Assembly (NCBI GenBank): GCA_021108035.1
Contig: JAIORQ010000074.1
Coordinates: 1-33,129 of the forward strand
Direction: 5' to 3'
Length of the DNA stretch: 33,129 nucleotides
Source: Bacteroidales bacterium
Lineage (GTDB): Bacteria > Bacteroidota > Bacteroidia > Bacteroidales > JAADGE01
The translations under genes and the position numbers were made by a program. Under the pieces are notes generated by a model. That model saw only the letters and a program-made list of their open reading frames with translations. It was not told the DNA's origin and did not search any database. Below, one piece after another: positions 7,217 through 15,505 of the stretch. Numbering within the stretch: position 1 is the stretch's first letter; every line of letters starts with the position of its first letter.

Positions 7217-9139
7217 ATGAATATGTATAAATCAATTTTGTCAATTTTTATATTTATTATCTCTTTTTATTCAGTTTCATCTCAAAATTTAAACTATTCT
7301 GTTTTAATAATTCCCGACAGTTTAAAAAAGGATGCAAATGTTGTAATAAGATACATCGAAGAAGATTTAAATATACTGAATAAAAATAAAGCGACATTAA
7401 ATGTCAGAAAAGCAATTACAATATTGAAAAAAAGTGGTGAAGAACATGCAAAAGTTTTAATTTCTTATAATAGTTTTAAAGAAGTGAATTCAATTACATG
7501 TAAAATATATGATAAGTTCGGAAAGTTTGTGAAAAAAATCGGCAAAAAGGATATTTTTGATATTGCAGCTTTTGACGGATATAGTTTATATAATGACATA
7601 AGGTATAAATATATCAAGAAACCTGCTTTAAACCCTCCTTATACAATTGAGTTAGAATATGAATTAACTTATAAGGGTCTTTATTCTTTGCCGGACCGGG
7701 ATGCTTTTCCTGATTTTAATGTTTCTGTTGAGCATGCAATTTTTGAAATTAATGCACCTTCTGATGTAAAGTTTTTTACAAAAGAAATAAATTGTGAAAA
7801 TGTAAAATCATTAAAGTTTGAAAATGAAAATAGTACGTATTCTGAACGTTATGAAATAAAAAGCTTTAAAGCAATTAAGAAGGAACCTTTCAATAATCAA
7901 ATTAAAGATTATTTTCCGATTGTGTTAATTAGATTATCTGATTTTGATCTTGGAGGTTATTATGGAAATTCTGATACATGGGAGAATTTGGGAAAATGGG
8001 AAAATCAATTATTGCAAGGAAGGGATATAATTCCTGATGAAACCCGTAATAAAATTTTAGGCCTTGTAAGGAATGTTGAATCAGATTTAGAAAAAGCAAA
8101 ATTAATTTATAAATATATGCAATCTAAAACCAGGTATGTCAGTATTCAAAAAGGTATTGGAGGAATGCAACCCTTTTTGGCAGAAACTGTTGATGAAACC
8201 GGCTATGGTGATTGCAAAGCATTAAGTTATTATACGATGTCTTTATTAAAAATTGCGGGAATTAAGTCTTATTATTCAAGTGTATATGCCGGAAGGAATT
8301 ATTCTCCTTTAATTAAAGATTTTCCGTCTCACCAATCTAATCATGTTATTCTGTGTGTCCCTTTCGAAAAAGATACAATTTGGTTAGAATGCACAAGCCA
8401 AACTGCACCTTTTGGGTACATCGGCACATTTACTGACGACAGAGATGTGTTAATTATTGATTCTGACGGTAAAGGTAAAATTGCTCATACTACAGTTTAT
8501 CCCGAAGAAGTTAATACACAGTTTAGGTATGCCGAAATTGATTTGGATGAAACAGGCAGTATAAGTTCAAAAATTAAAACTGTATATGCCGGATTACAAT
8601 ATGAAAATGTTTGGAGAATTCTTGATTTATCAGAAGAAGAAAAAGAAAAGAAATTGAATGAAAGAATAGCTTTACCTAATATGAAAATTAAAAAGTTCTC
8701 ATTTGTTAATAATAAAAATATTATTCCGTCAGTTGCGGAAAATTTGAAAATTGATGTAAAAAACTATGCTTCAGTAAGTTCGAACAGAATATTTCTGATT
8801 CCGAATATTTTAAACAGAAAAGGAAATATTCCGAGAAAAATAAAAGACAGAAAAACCGATATTGTTTTCAGAAGAGGGTTCACTGATGCAGATACAATTA
8901 TTTATAATATTCCGGAAGGTTTCAATCTTGAATATTTACCCGAGAATATTAAAGAAAGTAATAAATTCGGAAGCTATGAAGTCTCTTATCATTTTGAAAA
9001 TTCAAAGTTGACATACATAAGAAAAAGAATTATTCATAAAGGTACTTTCCCGCCTGAAAAATATGAAGATTTGCGTTCTTTTTATAAATTGATGTACAAT
9101 GCTGATAAAAAAGCAATTGTATTTGTAAAAGGCATATAG
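7217..9139 (+). CDS. Secreted DUF3857/transglutaminase-like protein with Cys and His retained
   Basis: A 640-residue protein with signal peptide 1-22. A DUF3857-like domain spans about 40-250 and a transglutaminase-like core about 285-400. Catalytic residues are visible as G-Y-G-D-C333-K and S-N-H376-V. The acidic position appears as W-L-E391-C-T, a form common in Bacteroidota members of this family. It is five bases from the upstream paralogue and shares its architecture, so the two form an operon. Family proteins are thought to act as protease-like or cross-linking enzymes in the envelope, but no function is established for this subgroup. The stop is one base from that of the convergent methyltransferase gene, with no terminator between. 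Confidence 0.87.
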   Translation: MNMYKSILSIFIFIISFYSVSSQNLNYSVLIIPDSLKKDANVVIRYIEEDLNILNKNKATLNVRKAITILKKSGEEHAKVLISYNSFKEVNSITCKIYDKFGKFVKKIGKKDIFDIAAFDGYSLYNDIRYKYIKKPALNPPYTIELEYELTYKGLYSLPDRDAFPDFNVSVEHAIFEINAPSDVKFFTKEINCENVKSLKFENENSTYSERYEIKSFKAIKKEPFNNQIKDYFPIVLIRLSDFDLGGYYGNSDTWENLGKWENQLLQGRDIIPDETRNKILGLVRNVESDLEKAKLIYKYMQSKTRYVSIQKGIGGMQPFLAETVDETGYGDCKALSYYTMSLLKIAGIKSYYSSVYAGRNYSPLIKDFPSHQSNHVILCVPFEKDTIWLECTSQTAPFGYIGTFTDDRDVLIIDSDGKGKIAHTTVYPEEVNTQFRYAEIDLDETGSISSKIKTVYAGLQYENVWRILDLSEEEKEKKLNERIALPNMKIKKFSFVNNKNIIPSVAENLKIDVKNYASVSSNRIFLIPNILNRKGNIPRKIKDRKTDIVFRRGFTDADTIIYNIPEGFNLEYLPENIKESNKFGSYEVSYHFENSKLTYIRKRIIHKGTFPPEKYEDLRSFYKLMYNADKKAIVFVKGI

Positions 9140-9140
9140 A

Positions 9141-9728
9141 TTATTCGGTTTTCTGAAAGATAAAAAACAATTCTCTCCCGGCTCTGGGTTTTATTGAATT
9201 GTATGCTGTTTCAAATGTTTTTATTTCAAAAAGGTCTTTGATTAATTCAATATATGTTTCCTTGATGGCTCCGTATGGCGGATTGTTACAGCTAAACTTG
9301 TGGCCAAAAAAAACACCGATATATTTTCCGCCCGTTTTTAACAGATCAAATATTTTTTTTGCCAGGATGTCTCTTTTTTCGGGAATGATTGATGTAAAAA
9401 ATGTAAGTTCAATTATCAGATCATAATTTCCTTTATGTTCAAAAAAATCTTTTTTAACAATATTTGATTCAGGAAAATTCGGACAAATTTTTTTAAAATT
9501 TTGAATTGCTGTTTCAGAATAATCAAGATAGCAGGTGTTTCTAAATCCTTTTTTATAAAGATATTCGGCTTCATAACCGTTTCCTGCACCCGGAATCAGT
9601 ATTTTTAAGCTCTTATCGGTGAGTTGGTCAATATATTCTTTTATAGGTGTGCAGATATATCCTATATCCCAACCTGTTTTGTTGTTTTTATATAAATTTT
9701 CCCAATATTGCTTGTTAAAATCTTGCAC
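9141..9728 (-). CDS. SAM-dependent methyltransferase, TPMT-like
   Basis: A 195-residue class I methyltransferase resembling the thiopurine S-methyltransferase family: Y-W-E-N-L-Y near the N-terminus, T-G-W20-D-I-G, and the SAM-binding motif I-L-I-P-G-A-G-N-G-Y-E-A (43-54). L-D-Y around 69-71 supplies the acidic ribose contact. The start is GTG (9728-9726), and its G is the last base of the upstream gene's TAG stop, a one-base overlap that suggests translational coupling. The substrate is unknown; bacterial relatives methylate small thiols, selenium or tellurium compounds. An ATG start further downstream is not evident before the conserved region. Confidence 0.85.
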   Translation of the reverse strand: MQDFNKQYWENLYKNNKTGWDIGYICTPIKEYIDQLTDKSLKILIPGAGNGYEAEYLYKKGFRNTCYLDYSETAIQNFKKICPNFPESNIVKKDFFEHKGNYDLIIELTFFTSIIPEKRDILAKKIFDLLKTGGKYIGVFFGHKFSCNNPPYGAIKETYIELIKDLFEIKTFETAYNSIKPRAGRELFFIFQKTE

Positions 9729-11128
9729 TAAAATACTACACTTATTTTTTTAACTGAATAATTATTTTTTTGGTTTAATTTAACAATATAAACACCGGAT
9801 TTTGATATTGTAATTATCTCTTCTTCGCTTGGTTCTGTGATTTGTTTTATTAGTTTCCCGTTAATATCATAAATAAAAATATTATCAAGAAGGTTCTTTT
9901 TATCAGATTGGATAATAATACAGTTTCCGGTTGAAAAAACACTTGTATTATTGAAAAAAACATCTTCAATACCGGAAGCATCAGTATTAACTGATACAGT
10001 ATTAGAATTTTTACTCAAAAAGCTGTCATATTCAACTCTTACTCGATAGAAATATTCTGTATTATTTTCTAAATCTGAAATTAATGTATTTGTATTAATT
10101 CCTGCAGAATAATTCTCATAAGGTGCAACATAAGTTTCAAAATTCTCATCAGTTGAAACATCAATAAAATAACTTGTTGCATTATTTGCCGGTTGCCAAT
10201 TTGCTGTAAACGAATTAGTTGTAATGTCTGTTGCATCTGTACATTCAGTAGGAGCAGGAACAGGTATTGTGTTTGAATTAATACTTACTTCTGTGTCATA
10301 ATGTACTCTTACTCTGTAATAATAAATTCCCGGACTAATATCAACTGTATAAAAAGTATCTGTACCGGTATCAAGATTTTCATATCCTGAAACAAATGAA
10401 CTGAAATTACTTACTTCTGAAACATCCAAACTGTATGATGTTGCATTTGGAATATCTAACCAATTTGCTGTAAATTGAGAAGATGTCGTATCGGCAGCAG
10501 GGAAACAAATTGTAGGAGAAATTACAGTGCCGTATTCCAATGTAATTTCATCTGCTGTTAGTGAACTTCCTGCATTTCCGGAAAATCCTGATGATATTAA
10601 AACAACATTTAATGTATCAGGAATTCCCCATGATATATATTCAAACGGTACAGCAACATATGTATAATTATTATAAGCTTGATCCGTAAAAAATGCTGTG
10701 AAACCTATTGTGTCTGTTTCTTGATTTACATCGTTCCATTTTGTCAACAATGCTGCAAAATACATTGTATCACCCGCTACGGGAGAATATTTAAAATAAC
10801 AACTTAATCCTGCCGGGACATCTGTGAAAGGGATTCCTCCTGTTATTGTAAGATTCTCAATGTCAATTTCACCCAAAGTTATTAATCCGGGAACAATACC
10901 TAATGCTGTTGATTCAGTTGTTAAGTTTGCTGCAAAACTACCCTGATAAGAGTCTGTTGTTCTGACTGCAGAATGAATATTTAACGGAAAACCGTAGTTA
11001 ATTGAATTCCAGCCTACTGCATGATATTCATCAGACCAATTTTCAAAATTACCATTGGGGATTTGACTTTGTGAATATATTCCTGCTGAAACTAAAAGTA
11101 TAAGTATTAATGATATAATTTTTTTCAT
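9728..11128 (-). CDS. T9SS-sorted secreted protein with fibronectin-III-like domains
   Basis: A 466-residue protein from the ATG at 11128. The frame is open 17 codons further upstream, but the signal peptide (M-K-K-I-I-S-L-I-L, ending Y-S-Q) begins here and a TAnnTTTG -7 element lies just upstream. After N-G-N-F-E-N-W there is a jelly-roll-like domain of about 190 residues. Two FN3-like repeats follow, each with F-T-A-N-W, A-T-S-Y and Y-Y-R-V-R-V. The C-terminal ~80 residues form a type IX secretion sorting domain (I-Y-D-I-N-G-K-L, G-V-Y-I-V-K-L, K-K-I-S-V). It is probably exported and surface-attached. The ligand is unknown; the module order suggests adhesion or glycan binding. Confidence 0.88.
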   Translation of the reverse strand: MKKIISLILILLVSAGIYSQSQIPNGNFENWSDEYHAVGWNSINYGFPLNIHSAVRTTDSYQGSFAANLTTESTALGIVPGLITLGEIDIENLTITGGIPFTDVPAGLSCYFKYSPVAGDTMYFAALLTKWNDVNQETDTIGFTAFFTDQAYNNYTYVAVPFEYISWGIPDTLNVVLISSGFSGNAGSSLTADEITLEYGTVISPTICFPAADTTSSQFTANWLDIPNATSYSLDVSEVSNFSSFVSGYENLDTGTDTFYTVDISPGIYYYRVRVHYDTEVSINSNTIPVPAPTECTDATDITTNSFTANWQPANNATSYFIDVSTDENFETYVAPYENYSAGINTNTLISDLENNTEYFYRVRVEYDSFLSKNSNTVSVNTDASGIEDVFFNNTSVFSTGNCIIIQSDKKNLLDNIFIYDINGKLIKQITEPSEEEIITISKSGVYIVKLNQKNNYSVKKISVVF

Positions 11129-11146
11129 TTTAATAAGATTTATAAG

Positions 11147-11154
11147 CAAAGTTA
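11147..11154 (-). promoter_or_regulatory. Bacteroidota -7 element for the T9SS protein gene
   Basis: Read on the minus strand this is TAACTTTG, a full match to TAnnTTTG, placed 19 bases before the ATG at 11128. A TTG at 11179-11177 (minus strand) lies 22 bases further upstream as a possible -33 element. Confidence 0.55.
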
Positions 11155-11197
11155 TATAAATATTATTTATTACTTTCAATATAAGATTTAAAAATTT

Positions 11198-11205
11198 TAC
11201 CTTTG
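11198..11205 (+). promoter_or_regulatory. Bacteroidota -7 element for the acyltransferase gene
   Basis: TACCTTTG matches TAnnTTTG and sits 33 bases before the ATG at 11239. CTTTC at 11173-11177 lies about 20 bases upstream and may be the -33 element. It is divergent to the promoter at 11147-11154. Confidence 0.6.
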
Positions 11206-11238
11206 GAACTTCTAAATTTCAAACTTCTAATTTCTATT

Positions 11239-12114
11239 ATGCAGTTTATAGGTTATATGTTTTTCAGAATCTTGGTTTTTCTTTTTTATTTAATTCCTTT
11301 TTTGGTTTTGTATATCTATTCAGATGTCCTGTATTTCTTCTTATTTCATGTTTTCGGATACAGAAAAAAAGTTGTTTATAAAAATTTAAAAAATTCCTTT
11401 CCGGAAAAACCGGAGAAAGAAATTCATAAAATTGCAAAAGCATTTTATACAAATTTAAGTGATATAACAGTTGAAAGTATTAAAGGATTATCAATGAGTA
11501 AAAAGCAGCTTTTGAAAAGATATAAAGTAATAAACCTTGATTTTGAGCATAAGTATTTTGAAAAAGCTACGGGAGTTATTGCGATTGGAAGCCATTATGC
11601 AAATTGGGAATGGGGTGCTTTGTGTTTCAGTTTGCAGTTTTCTCATGAGTCATACGGTTTTTATAAACCTTTATCAAATAAATTTATTGATAAATACATT
11701 CGTAAATCGCGAGCAGCATGGGGAATGAACTTGGTGCCTATTAAGGAAACTTACAGGCATTTTAAAAAAAACTTTGAAAAACCGCCAATGCAAATGATGG
11801 TATCCGATCAAAGTCCTTCAAATCTTAAAAAAGCTCATTGGATTAATTTTTTGAATCAAGATACGGCATGCTTGCACGGAGCGGAAAGCTACGCCAAACT
11901 ATATAATTTACCGGTAATTTATGGAGATGTTCAAAGAGTAAAGAGAGGTTTTTATGAAGTTGAAATGCTGCCTGTAATTGATAAGCCGAGAGATACTTCC
12001 GAAGGCGAAATTACGAAGAAATTTCAAAAAATTTTAGAAGAAATTATTATTCGCAAACCTGAAAACTGGCTGTGGTCTCATAAACGATGGAAGCATAAAA
12101 GAGAAAATATATAA
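11239..12114 (+). CDS. LpxL/HtrB-family lipid A-type acyltransferase
   Basis: A 291-residue inner-membrane acyltransferase of the lauroyl/myristoyl transferase (LpxL/LpxM) family, which adds secondary acyl chains to lipid A or related lipids. A hydrophobic N-terminal segment spans about 3-40. The catalytic H-x4-E motif is seen as H119-Y-A-N-W-E124. A later D-Q-S-P segment matches the family's conserved oxyanion region. The frame is open 12 codons further upstream only through a TTG that lies inside the -7 promoter element, so the ATG at 11239 is the start. The stop TAA overlaps the ATG of the next small gene (TAATG), suggesting coupling. Confidence 0.88.
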   Translation: MQFIGYMFFRILVFLFYLIPFLVLYIYSDVLYFFLFHVFGYRKKVVYKNLKNSFPEKPEKEIHKIAKAFYTNLSDITVESIKGLSMSKKQLLKRYKVINLDFEHKYFEKATGVIAIGSHYANWEWGALCFSLQFSHESYGFYKPLSNKFIDKYIRKSRAAWGMNLVPIKETYRHFKKNFEKPPMQMMVSDQSPSNLKKAHWINFLNQDTACLHGAESYAKLYNLPVIYGDVQRVKRGFYEVEMLPVIDKPRDTSEGEITKKFQKILEEIIIRKPENWLWSHKRWKHKRENI

Positions 12115-12442
12115 TGGGATATTTGTCAAAAAAACACCTTTCTTTACTGATAATTGGAGTGTGGGTTTAAATAATATTGCCTCAATTTTTAACAGAAAAG
12201 AGCGTAAAGCATTCTCAAAACTAAAAGAATTATACGGATATGAATTAGTACAAAATAACAAACTTCAAACATCAAAACCCTTAAGTAAAGAACAAAAAAG
12301 AATAACTAAAGAAAAAATAAAAAACCAATATAAAAATCAAGTAATAAAAAATATCTTATCATTTATTATTGCATTAATTATCTTTATTTTAACAGCATAT
12401 ATTATAGTATTTTTCCTTAATAAAGGAATAAATGTTTATTAA
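12114..12442 (+). CDS. Small membrane protein needing a -1 frameshift at an A7 tract
   Basis: The ATG at 12114 overlaps the acyltransferase stop and opens a frame that ends after 18 codons at 12170. A second frame, open to 12442, has no start upstream of a GTG at 12161. A -1 shift at the seven A's (12128-12134, slippery form A-AAA-AAA after TC) joins them into one protein of about 109 residues beginning M-G-Y-L-S-K-K-T-P-F-F-T-D-N-W. It then has a basic, charged region (F-N-R-K-E-R-K-A-F) and one C-terminal membrane segment at about residues 82-103. Programmed frameshift, real mutation and homopolymer sequencing error are all possible. Without the shift, translation would start at GTG 12161 (93 residues). 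No known family was recognised. Confidence 0.6.
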
Positions 12443-12839
12443 ATCTAACATTTTTGTCAAAATGAATTACATATTAATATTACTTTTTACTATCTTTAGT
12501 CTTTTAATTTCAAATTGTGGATTTCATGAAAATGATAATACTGAAATAATGAATGACAACTCAAAAATATATACCGGAAAGATAATAAAAGTTAATTTTG
12601 TTGATAAAGGAGGTCGGGTCCATAAAGATATTTTTAGCTATTTTTTTGAAACAGAAGGAGATAAGATTTTTATAAAGATTACCGAAGGTAAAGTTAACAG
12701 AGAAGAAATTGCAAAGTATTATAACGAGGAAATTAAAGTAAGAGCAATTAAAACCGGAGGTTTATGGGACACTGATGACCCTAATGTTCAAAGCAGGGTA
12801 GGTGATTATATCATTTTTAAAGAGATTTTAACAGAGTAA
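12432..12839 (+). CDS. Putative lipoprotein of unknown function
   Basis: A 135-residue protein with a hydrophobic N-terminus followed by L-L-I-S-N-C-G, a plausible but imperfect lipobox (Asn before the Cys), so it may be lipid-anchored in the envelope. The rest is a hydrophilic alpha/beta domain with K-I-Y-T-G-K-I-I-K-V-N-F near the start and G-D-Y-I-I-F-K near the end, which hints at a small beta-barrel or OB-like fold. I do not recognise a family. Starting at 12432 gives a positively charged n-region and overlaps the previous gene by 11 bases. A second ATG at 12462 avoids the overlap but leaves no charge before the hydrophobic core. Confidence 0.65.
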   Translation: MFIKSNIFVKMNYILILLFTIFSLLISNCGFHENDNTEIMNDNSKIYTGKIIKVNFVDKGGRVHKDIFSYFFETEGDKIFIKITEGKVNREEIAKYYNEEIKVRAIKTGGLWDTDDPNVQSRVGDYIIFKEILTE

Positions 12840-12904
12840 AATACTAAAAAGGGAACTTTTGATAGTGTTATTTTTAAATTCTAAATTCTAAATTCTAAAT
12901 TCAT

Positions 12905-14806
12905 ATGTCAAATAAATACACATTTAAACAAAAAGCAAGGTATTTTTTCGATAATACTTTGTCAAGAGGAACAGCTTCAATCATTATTTGGTTAGCAATT
13001 ATTTCTTTATTAGTTATGATCATCTTCGGTGTCATTTATACGCTTACAGGTTTAAATATAGAAGGCGAAGAAAGTATGGGATTTTTTGAAGCTTTCTGGC
13101 AAAGCATGTTAAGATCAATCGACCCGGGAACAATGGCCGGGGATACCGGTTGGGTATTTAGGATGATAGGGCTTTTGATAACTATTGGAGGAATTTTTAT
13201 TCTTAGTACTTTGATTGGTGTTCTGACCACAAGTTTAGATGAAAAACTTGAAAAGTTACGCAAAGGAAGATCATTGGTAATCGAATCTGACCATACACTT
13301 ATTTTGGGTTGGTCTCCGAAAGTTATGCAGATAATTTCTGAATTGATCATTGCCAACGAAAATCAGAAGAAACCGAGAATTGTTATTTTGGCTGATGAAG
13401 ATAAAGTTATAATGGAAGATGAAATTCGTGAAAACATCCCGAATACTAAAAACACTAAAGTTATTTGCCGAACAGGAGACCCGCTTGACCTCGTTGATCT
13501 TGCAATTGTAAACCCCAACGGAGCAAAGTCTGTAATTGTACTTTCACCCGATAAAAAAAATGCCGATACCTATGTAATAAAAACAGTTTTGGCTCTCACT
13601 CTTAATCCTAAAAGGAAAGAAGGTAAATACCATATAGTTGCCGAAATTAAAGATGATGTAAATATGGAAGTTGCTCAAATAGTCGGAAAAGATGAGGCTA
13701 TGTTTGTTCTTTCTCCGGATTTAACAGCAAGAATAACTGCACAAACTTGCAAGCAATCGGGTTTAAGCATTATTTATATGCAGTTGCTTTGTTATGAGGG
13801 AGATGAGATGTATTTTGAACAAGAAAATGCATTAACAGGTAAAACTTTTAAAGATGCAATTTTCTCATACAACGATTCAACTGTTCTCGGATTTATGAAC
13901 AATGAAGGAGAAGTGAAAATAAATCCGCCTCATGATACTGTTCTTTCCGAAGATGATCAAATATTGGCAATTACCGAAGATGATGATACAATTATTATGT
14001 CCGGTATTAATGATTACAGAATAAAAAATGAAGTAATAATTAAATCAGTTCCTAAAACATCTGTCAAAAAAGAAAAAAATGTCATTTTAGGATGGAATGA
14101 AAGAGGAAAGATAATTATCAGAGAATTAGATGAATATGTAGCTCCCGGTTCAGAAATCCATATAATATCTGATATAAAAAAGACAGAAAAGTTTAAAAAT
14201 TCACTTGATAAAATAATTAAGAACCAAACCGTAAAATTCATAACCGGAGATATTACATCAGGCTCTGTTCTTGAGAATATCGGAATTTTAGACTATGAAA
14301 ATATTATTATATTAAATTATTACGATATTGATGTTCAAGAAGCTGATGCAAAAACTTTGATTTCTTTGTTGCATATCAGGAATATGGCTGATAAAGAGGG
14401 TGTTAAGGTGAATATTGTAAGTGAAATGTTTGATCAAAAAAATCAAGAACTTGCCGAAGTTACAAAAGCGGATGATTTTATTATCAGTGAAGATCTTATC
14501 AGCCGTTATCTTACTCAACTTTCTGAAACACCCGATTTGAAAAAAGTTTTTGATGATTTGTTTAATGCCGAAGGCTCGGAGATATATTTAAAAGGTGCTG
14601 AAGATTATGTTAAACTTGATGAATTAATAAACTTTTATACATTACTTGAGTCAGCGACATACAAAAATGAAACAGCAATAGGGTACAGAATAGTTAAGAA
14701 ATCTCATAGTGCTGAAGATAACTACGGTATTTGCATTAATCCTGATAAAACAAAAGAATTTAGTTTGTCTGAAGGAGATAAAGTTATAGTATTAGCTGAA
14801 GATTAA
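12905..14806 (+). CDS. CASTOR/POLLUX-type ion channel with TrkA-N (RCK) domains
   Basis: A 633-residue membrane protein. Two hydrophobic segments (about 23-48 and 83-106) flank a pore-loop-like stretch with W-Q-S-M-L-R-S-I-D-P-G-T-M-A-G-D-T-G (65-82), a signature of bacterial CASTOR/POLLUX-like channels. Two Rossmann-like RCK regions follow: H-T-L-I-L-G-W-S near 130-137, and N-V-I-L-G-W-N-E-R-G-K near 390. The C-terminal end resembles a TrkA-C-like regulatory domain. Cytosolic RCK domains gate such channels in response to ions or nucleotides. Ion selectivity cannot be read from the sequence, since the K+ filter TVGYG is absent. Short AAATTCT repeats precede the ATG. Confidence 0.85.
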   Translation: MSNKYTFKQKARYFFDNTLSRGTASIIIWLAIISLLVMIIFGVIYTLTGLNIEGEESMGFFEAFWQSMLRSIDPGTMAGDTGWVFRMIGLLITIGGIFILSTLIGVLTTSLDEKLEKLRKGRSLVIESDHTLILGWSPKVMQIISELIIANENQKKPRIVILADEDKVIMEDEIRENIPNTKNTKVICRTGDPLDLVDLAIVNPNGAKSVIVLSPDKKNADTYVIKTVLALTLNPKRKEGKYHIVAEIKDDVNMEVAQIVGKDEAMFVLSPDLTARITAQTCKQSGLSIIYMQLLCYEGDEMYFEQENALTGKTFKDAIFSYNDSTVLGFMNNEGEVKINPPHDTVLSEDDQILAITEDDDTIIMSGINDYRIKNEVIIKSVPKTSVKKEKNVILGWNERGKIIIRELDEYVAPGSEIHIISDIKKTEKFKNSLDKIIKNQTVKFITGDITSGSVLENIGILDYENIIILNYYDIDVQEADAKTLISLLHIRNMADKEGVKVNIVSEMFDQKNQELAEVTKADDFIISEDLISRYLTQLSETPDLKKVFDDLFNAEGSEIYLKGAEDYVKLDELINFYTLLESATYKNETAIGYRIVKKSHSAEDNYGICINPDKTKEFSLSEGDKVIVLAED

Positions 14807-14900
14807 TTACAATTTGCATTTTTTATGTAAGACTAATTCAGGATATATTTTTAAGTTTATAGAGTTATCGGATTAGAATACAGCAATATAGTGATCAACT

Positions 14901-14937
14901 AATTTAACAATGCAGCAATGTAACAATTTAACAATGT
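14901..14937 (+). repeat. AACAATG-type dispersed repeat, copy A
   Basis: AATTTAACAATG, CAGCAATG, TAACAATTTAACAATG: a short run of degenerate AACAATG heptads between the channel gene and the next membrane protein gene. The same elements occur in a hairpin at 19612-19687. The rest of the 14807-15003 gap is AT-rich with no gene. Confidence 0.6.
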
Positions 14938-15003
14938 AAAAAATATATAAAACCCGACAAAAGCATCATATTTTCGGGAACTAACCCAAAAATCAATTTA
15001 ATT

Positions 15004-15417
15004 ATGTACGGTTCATTAAAAGAATTCAAATCGGCTGCTCGTTCAATATTGTTCGGCAAGATATTTATAGCATTAGTTCTGATAGCTGTCGGCTTATGGG
15101 CAACTTACATTATTATTACTGTTGTTTATATGCTGTTTACCGACCTTTCGGCTATACCGTTTATCGGAAATCTCTTATCATATCCAAATGATATAAAAGT
15201 TATTTCACTGGGTGGTGACGGCCTGTCAATGTCCGGGTCAATTGTTGCCTATATCATTGCCATTCTTCTTTTATCTTTCGGTGGCCGATTTACATACAAG
15301 ATCATTAAATTGGGTGTTGATCTTGTCAGCAAACTTGATATGAAGTTCTTTTACGAGAAACTTTGGAAAGAAGAAGAAAAAATTGATAAAAGTGTAGAGG
15401 ATAGTATAATATTATAA
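15004..15417 (+). CDS. Small membrane protein, unknown function
   Basis: A 137-residue protein with two clear membrane segments, at about 17-46 and 79-96, and a connecting loop of about 30 residues holding S-Y-P-N-D-I-K-V-I-S-L-G-G-D-G. The C-terminal tail is charged (W-K-E-E-E-K-I-D-K). No family was recognised. It lies downstream of the CASTOR/POLLUX-type channel on the same strand, but 197 bases containing repeats separate them, so a partnership is only a possibility. A TATTTTCG at 14970-14977 is close to the -7 consensus and may give it its own promoter. A terminator follows at 15446. Confidence 0.65.
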   Translation: MYGSLKEFKSAARSILFGKIFIALVLIAVGLWATYIIITVVYMLFTDLSAIPFIGNLLSYPNDIKVISLGGDGLSMSGSIVAYIIAILLLSFGGRFTYKIIKLGVDLVSKLDMKFFYEKLWKEEEKIDKSVEDSIIL

Positions 15418-15445
15418 GTTTTTGAAGAATTTACCTAAAGTATTT

Positions 15446-15479
15446 GTCAGACCACTTCAATTGGTCAGACGTTTTTTTT
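15446..15479 (+). terminator. Terminator after the small membrane protein gene
   Basis: GTCAGACCA (15446-15454) pairs with TGGTCAGAC (15462-15470) with one A-A mismatch and a 7-base loop, followed by G and eight T's. Confidence 0.65.
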
Positions 15480-15505
15480 GAACTTTAAACTTGCCGTTTA
15501 TGGTG

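Noticed and set aside
11129-11179. Longer start for the T9SS-sorted protein
   Set aside because: It would run through the -7 promoter element and put a second hydrophobic stretch before a normal signal peptide that starts at 11128.
12862-12904. AAATTCT short tandem repeats before the channel gene
   Set aside because: Three to four copies of a low-complexity AT-rich heptamer. No dyad and no fixed relation to a promoter, so no function can be claimed.
14953-14978. CCCGA/TCGGG inverted repeat before the small membrane protein gene
   Set aside because: Only five base pairs with a 16-base loop and no T tract. It is likely chance.
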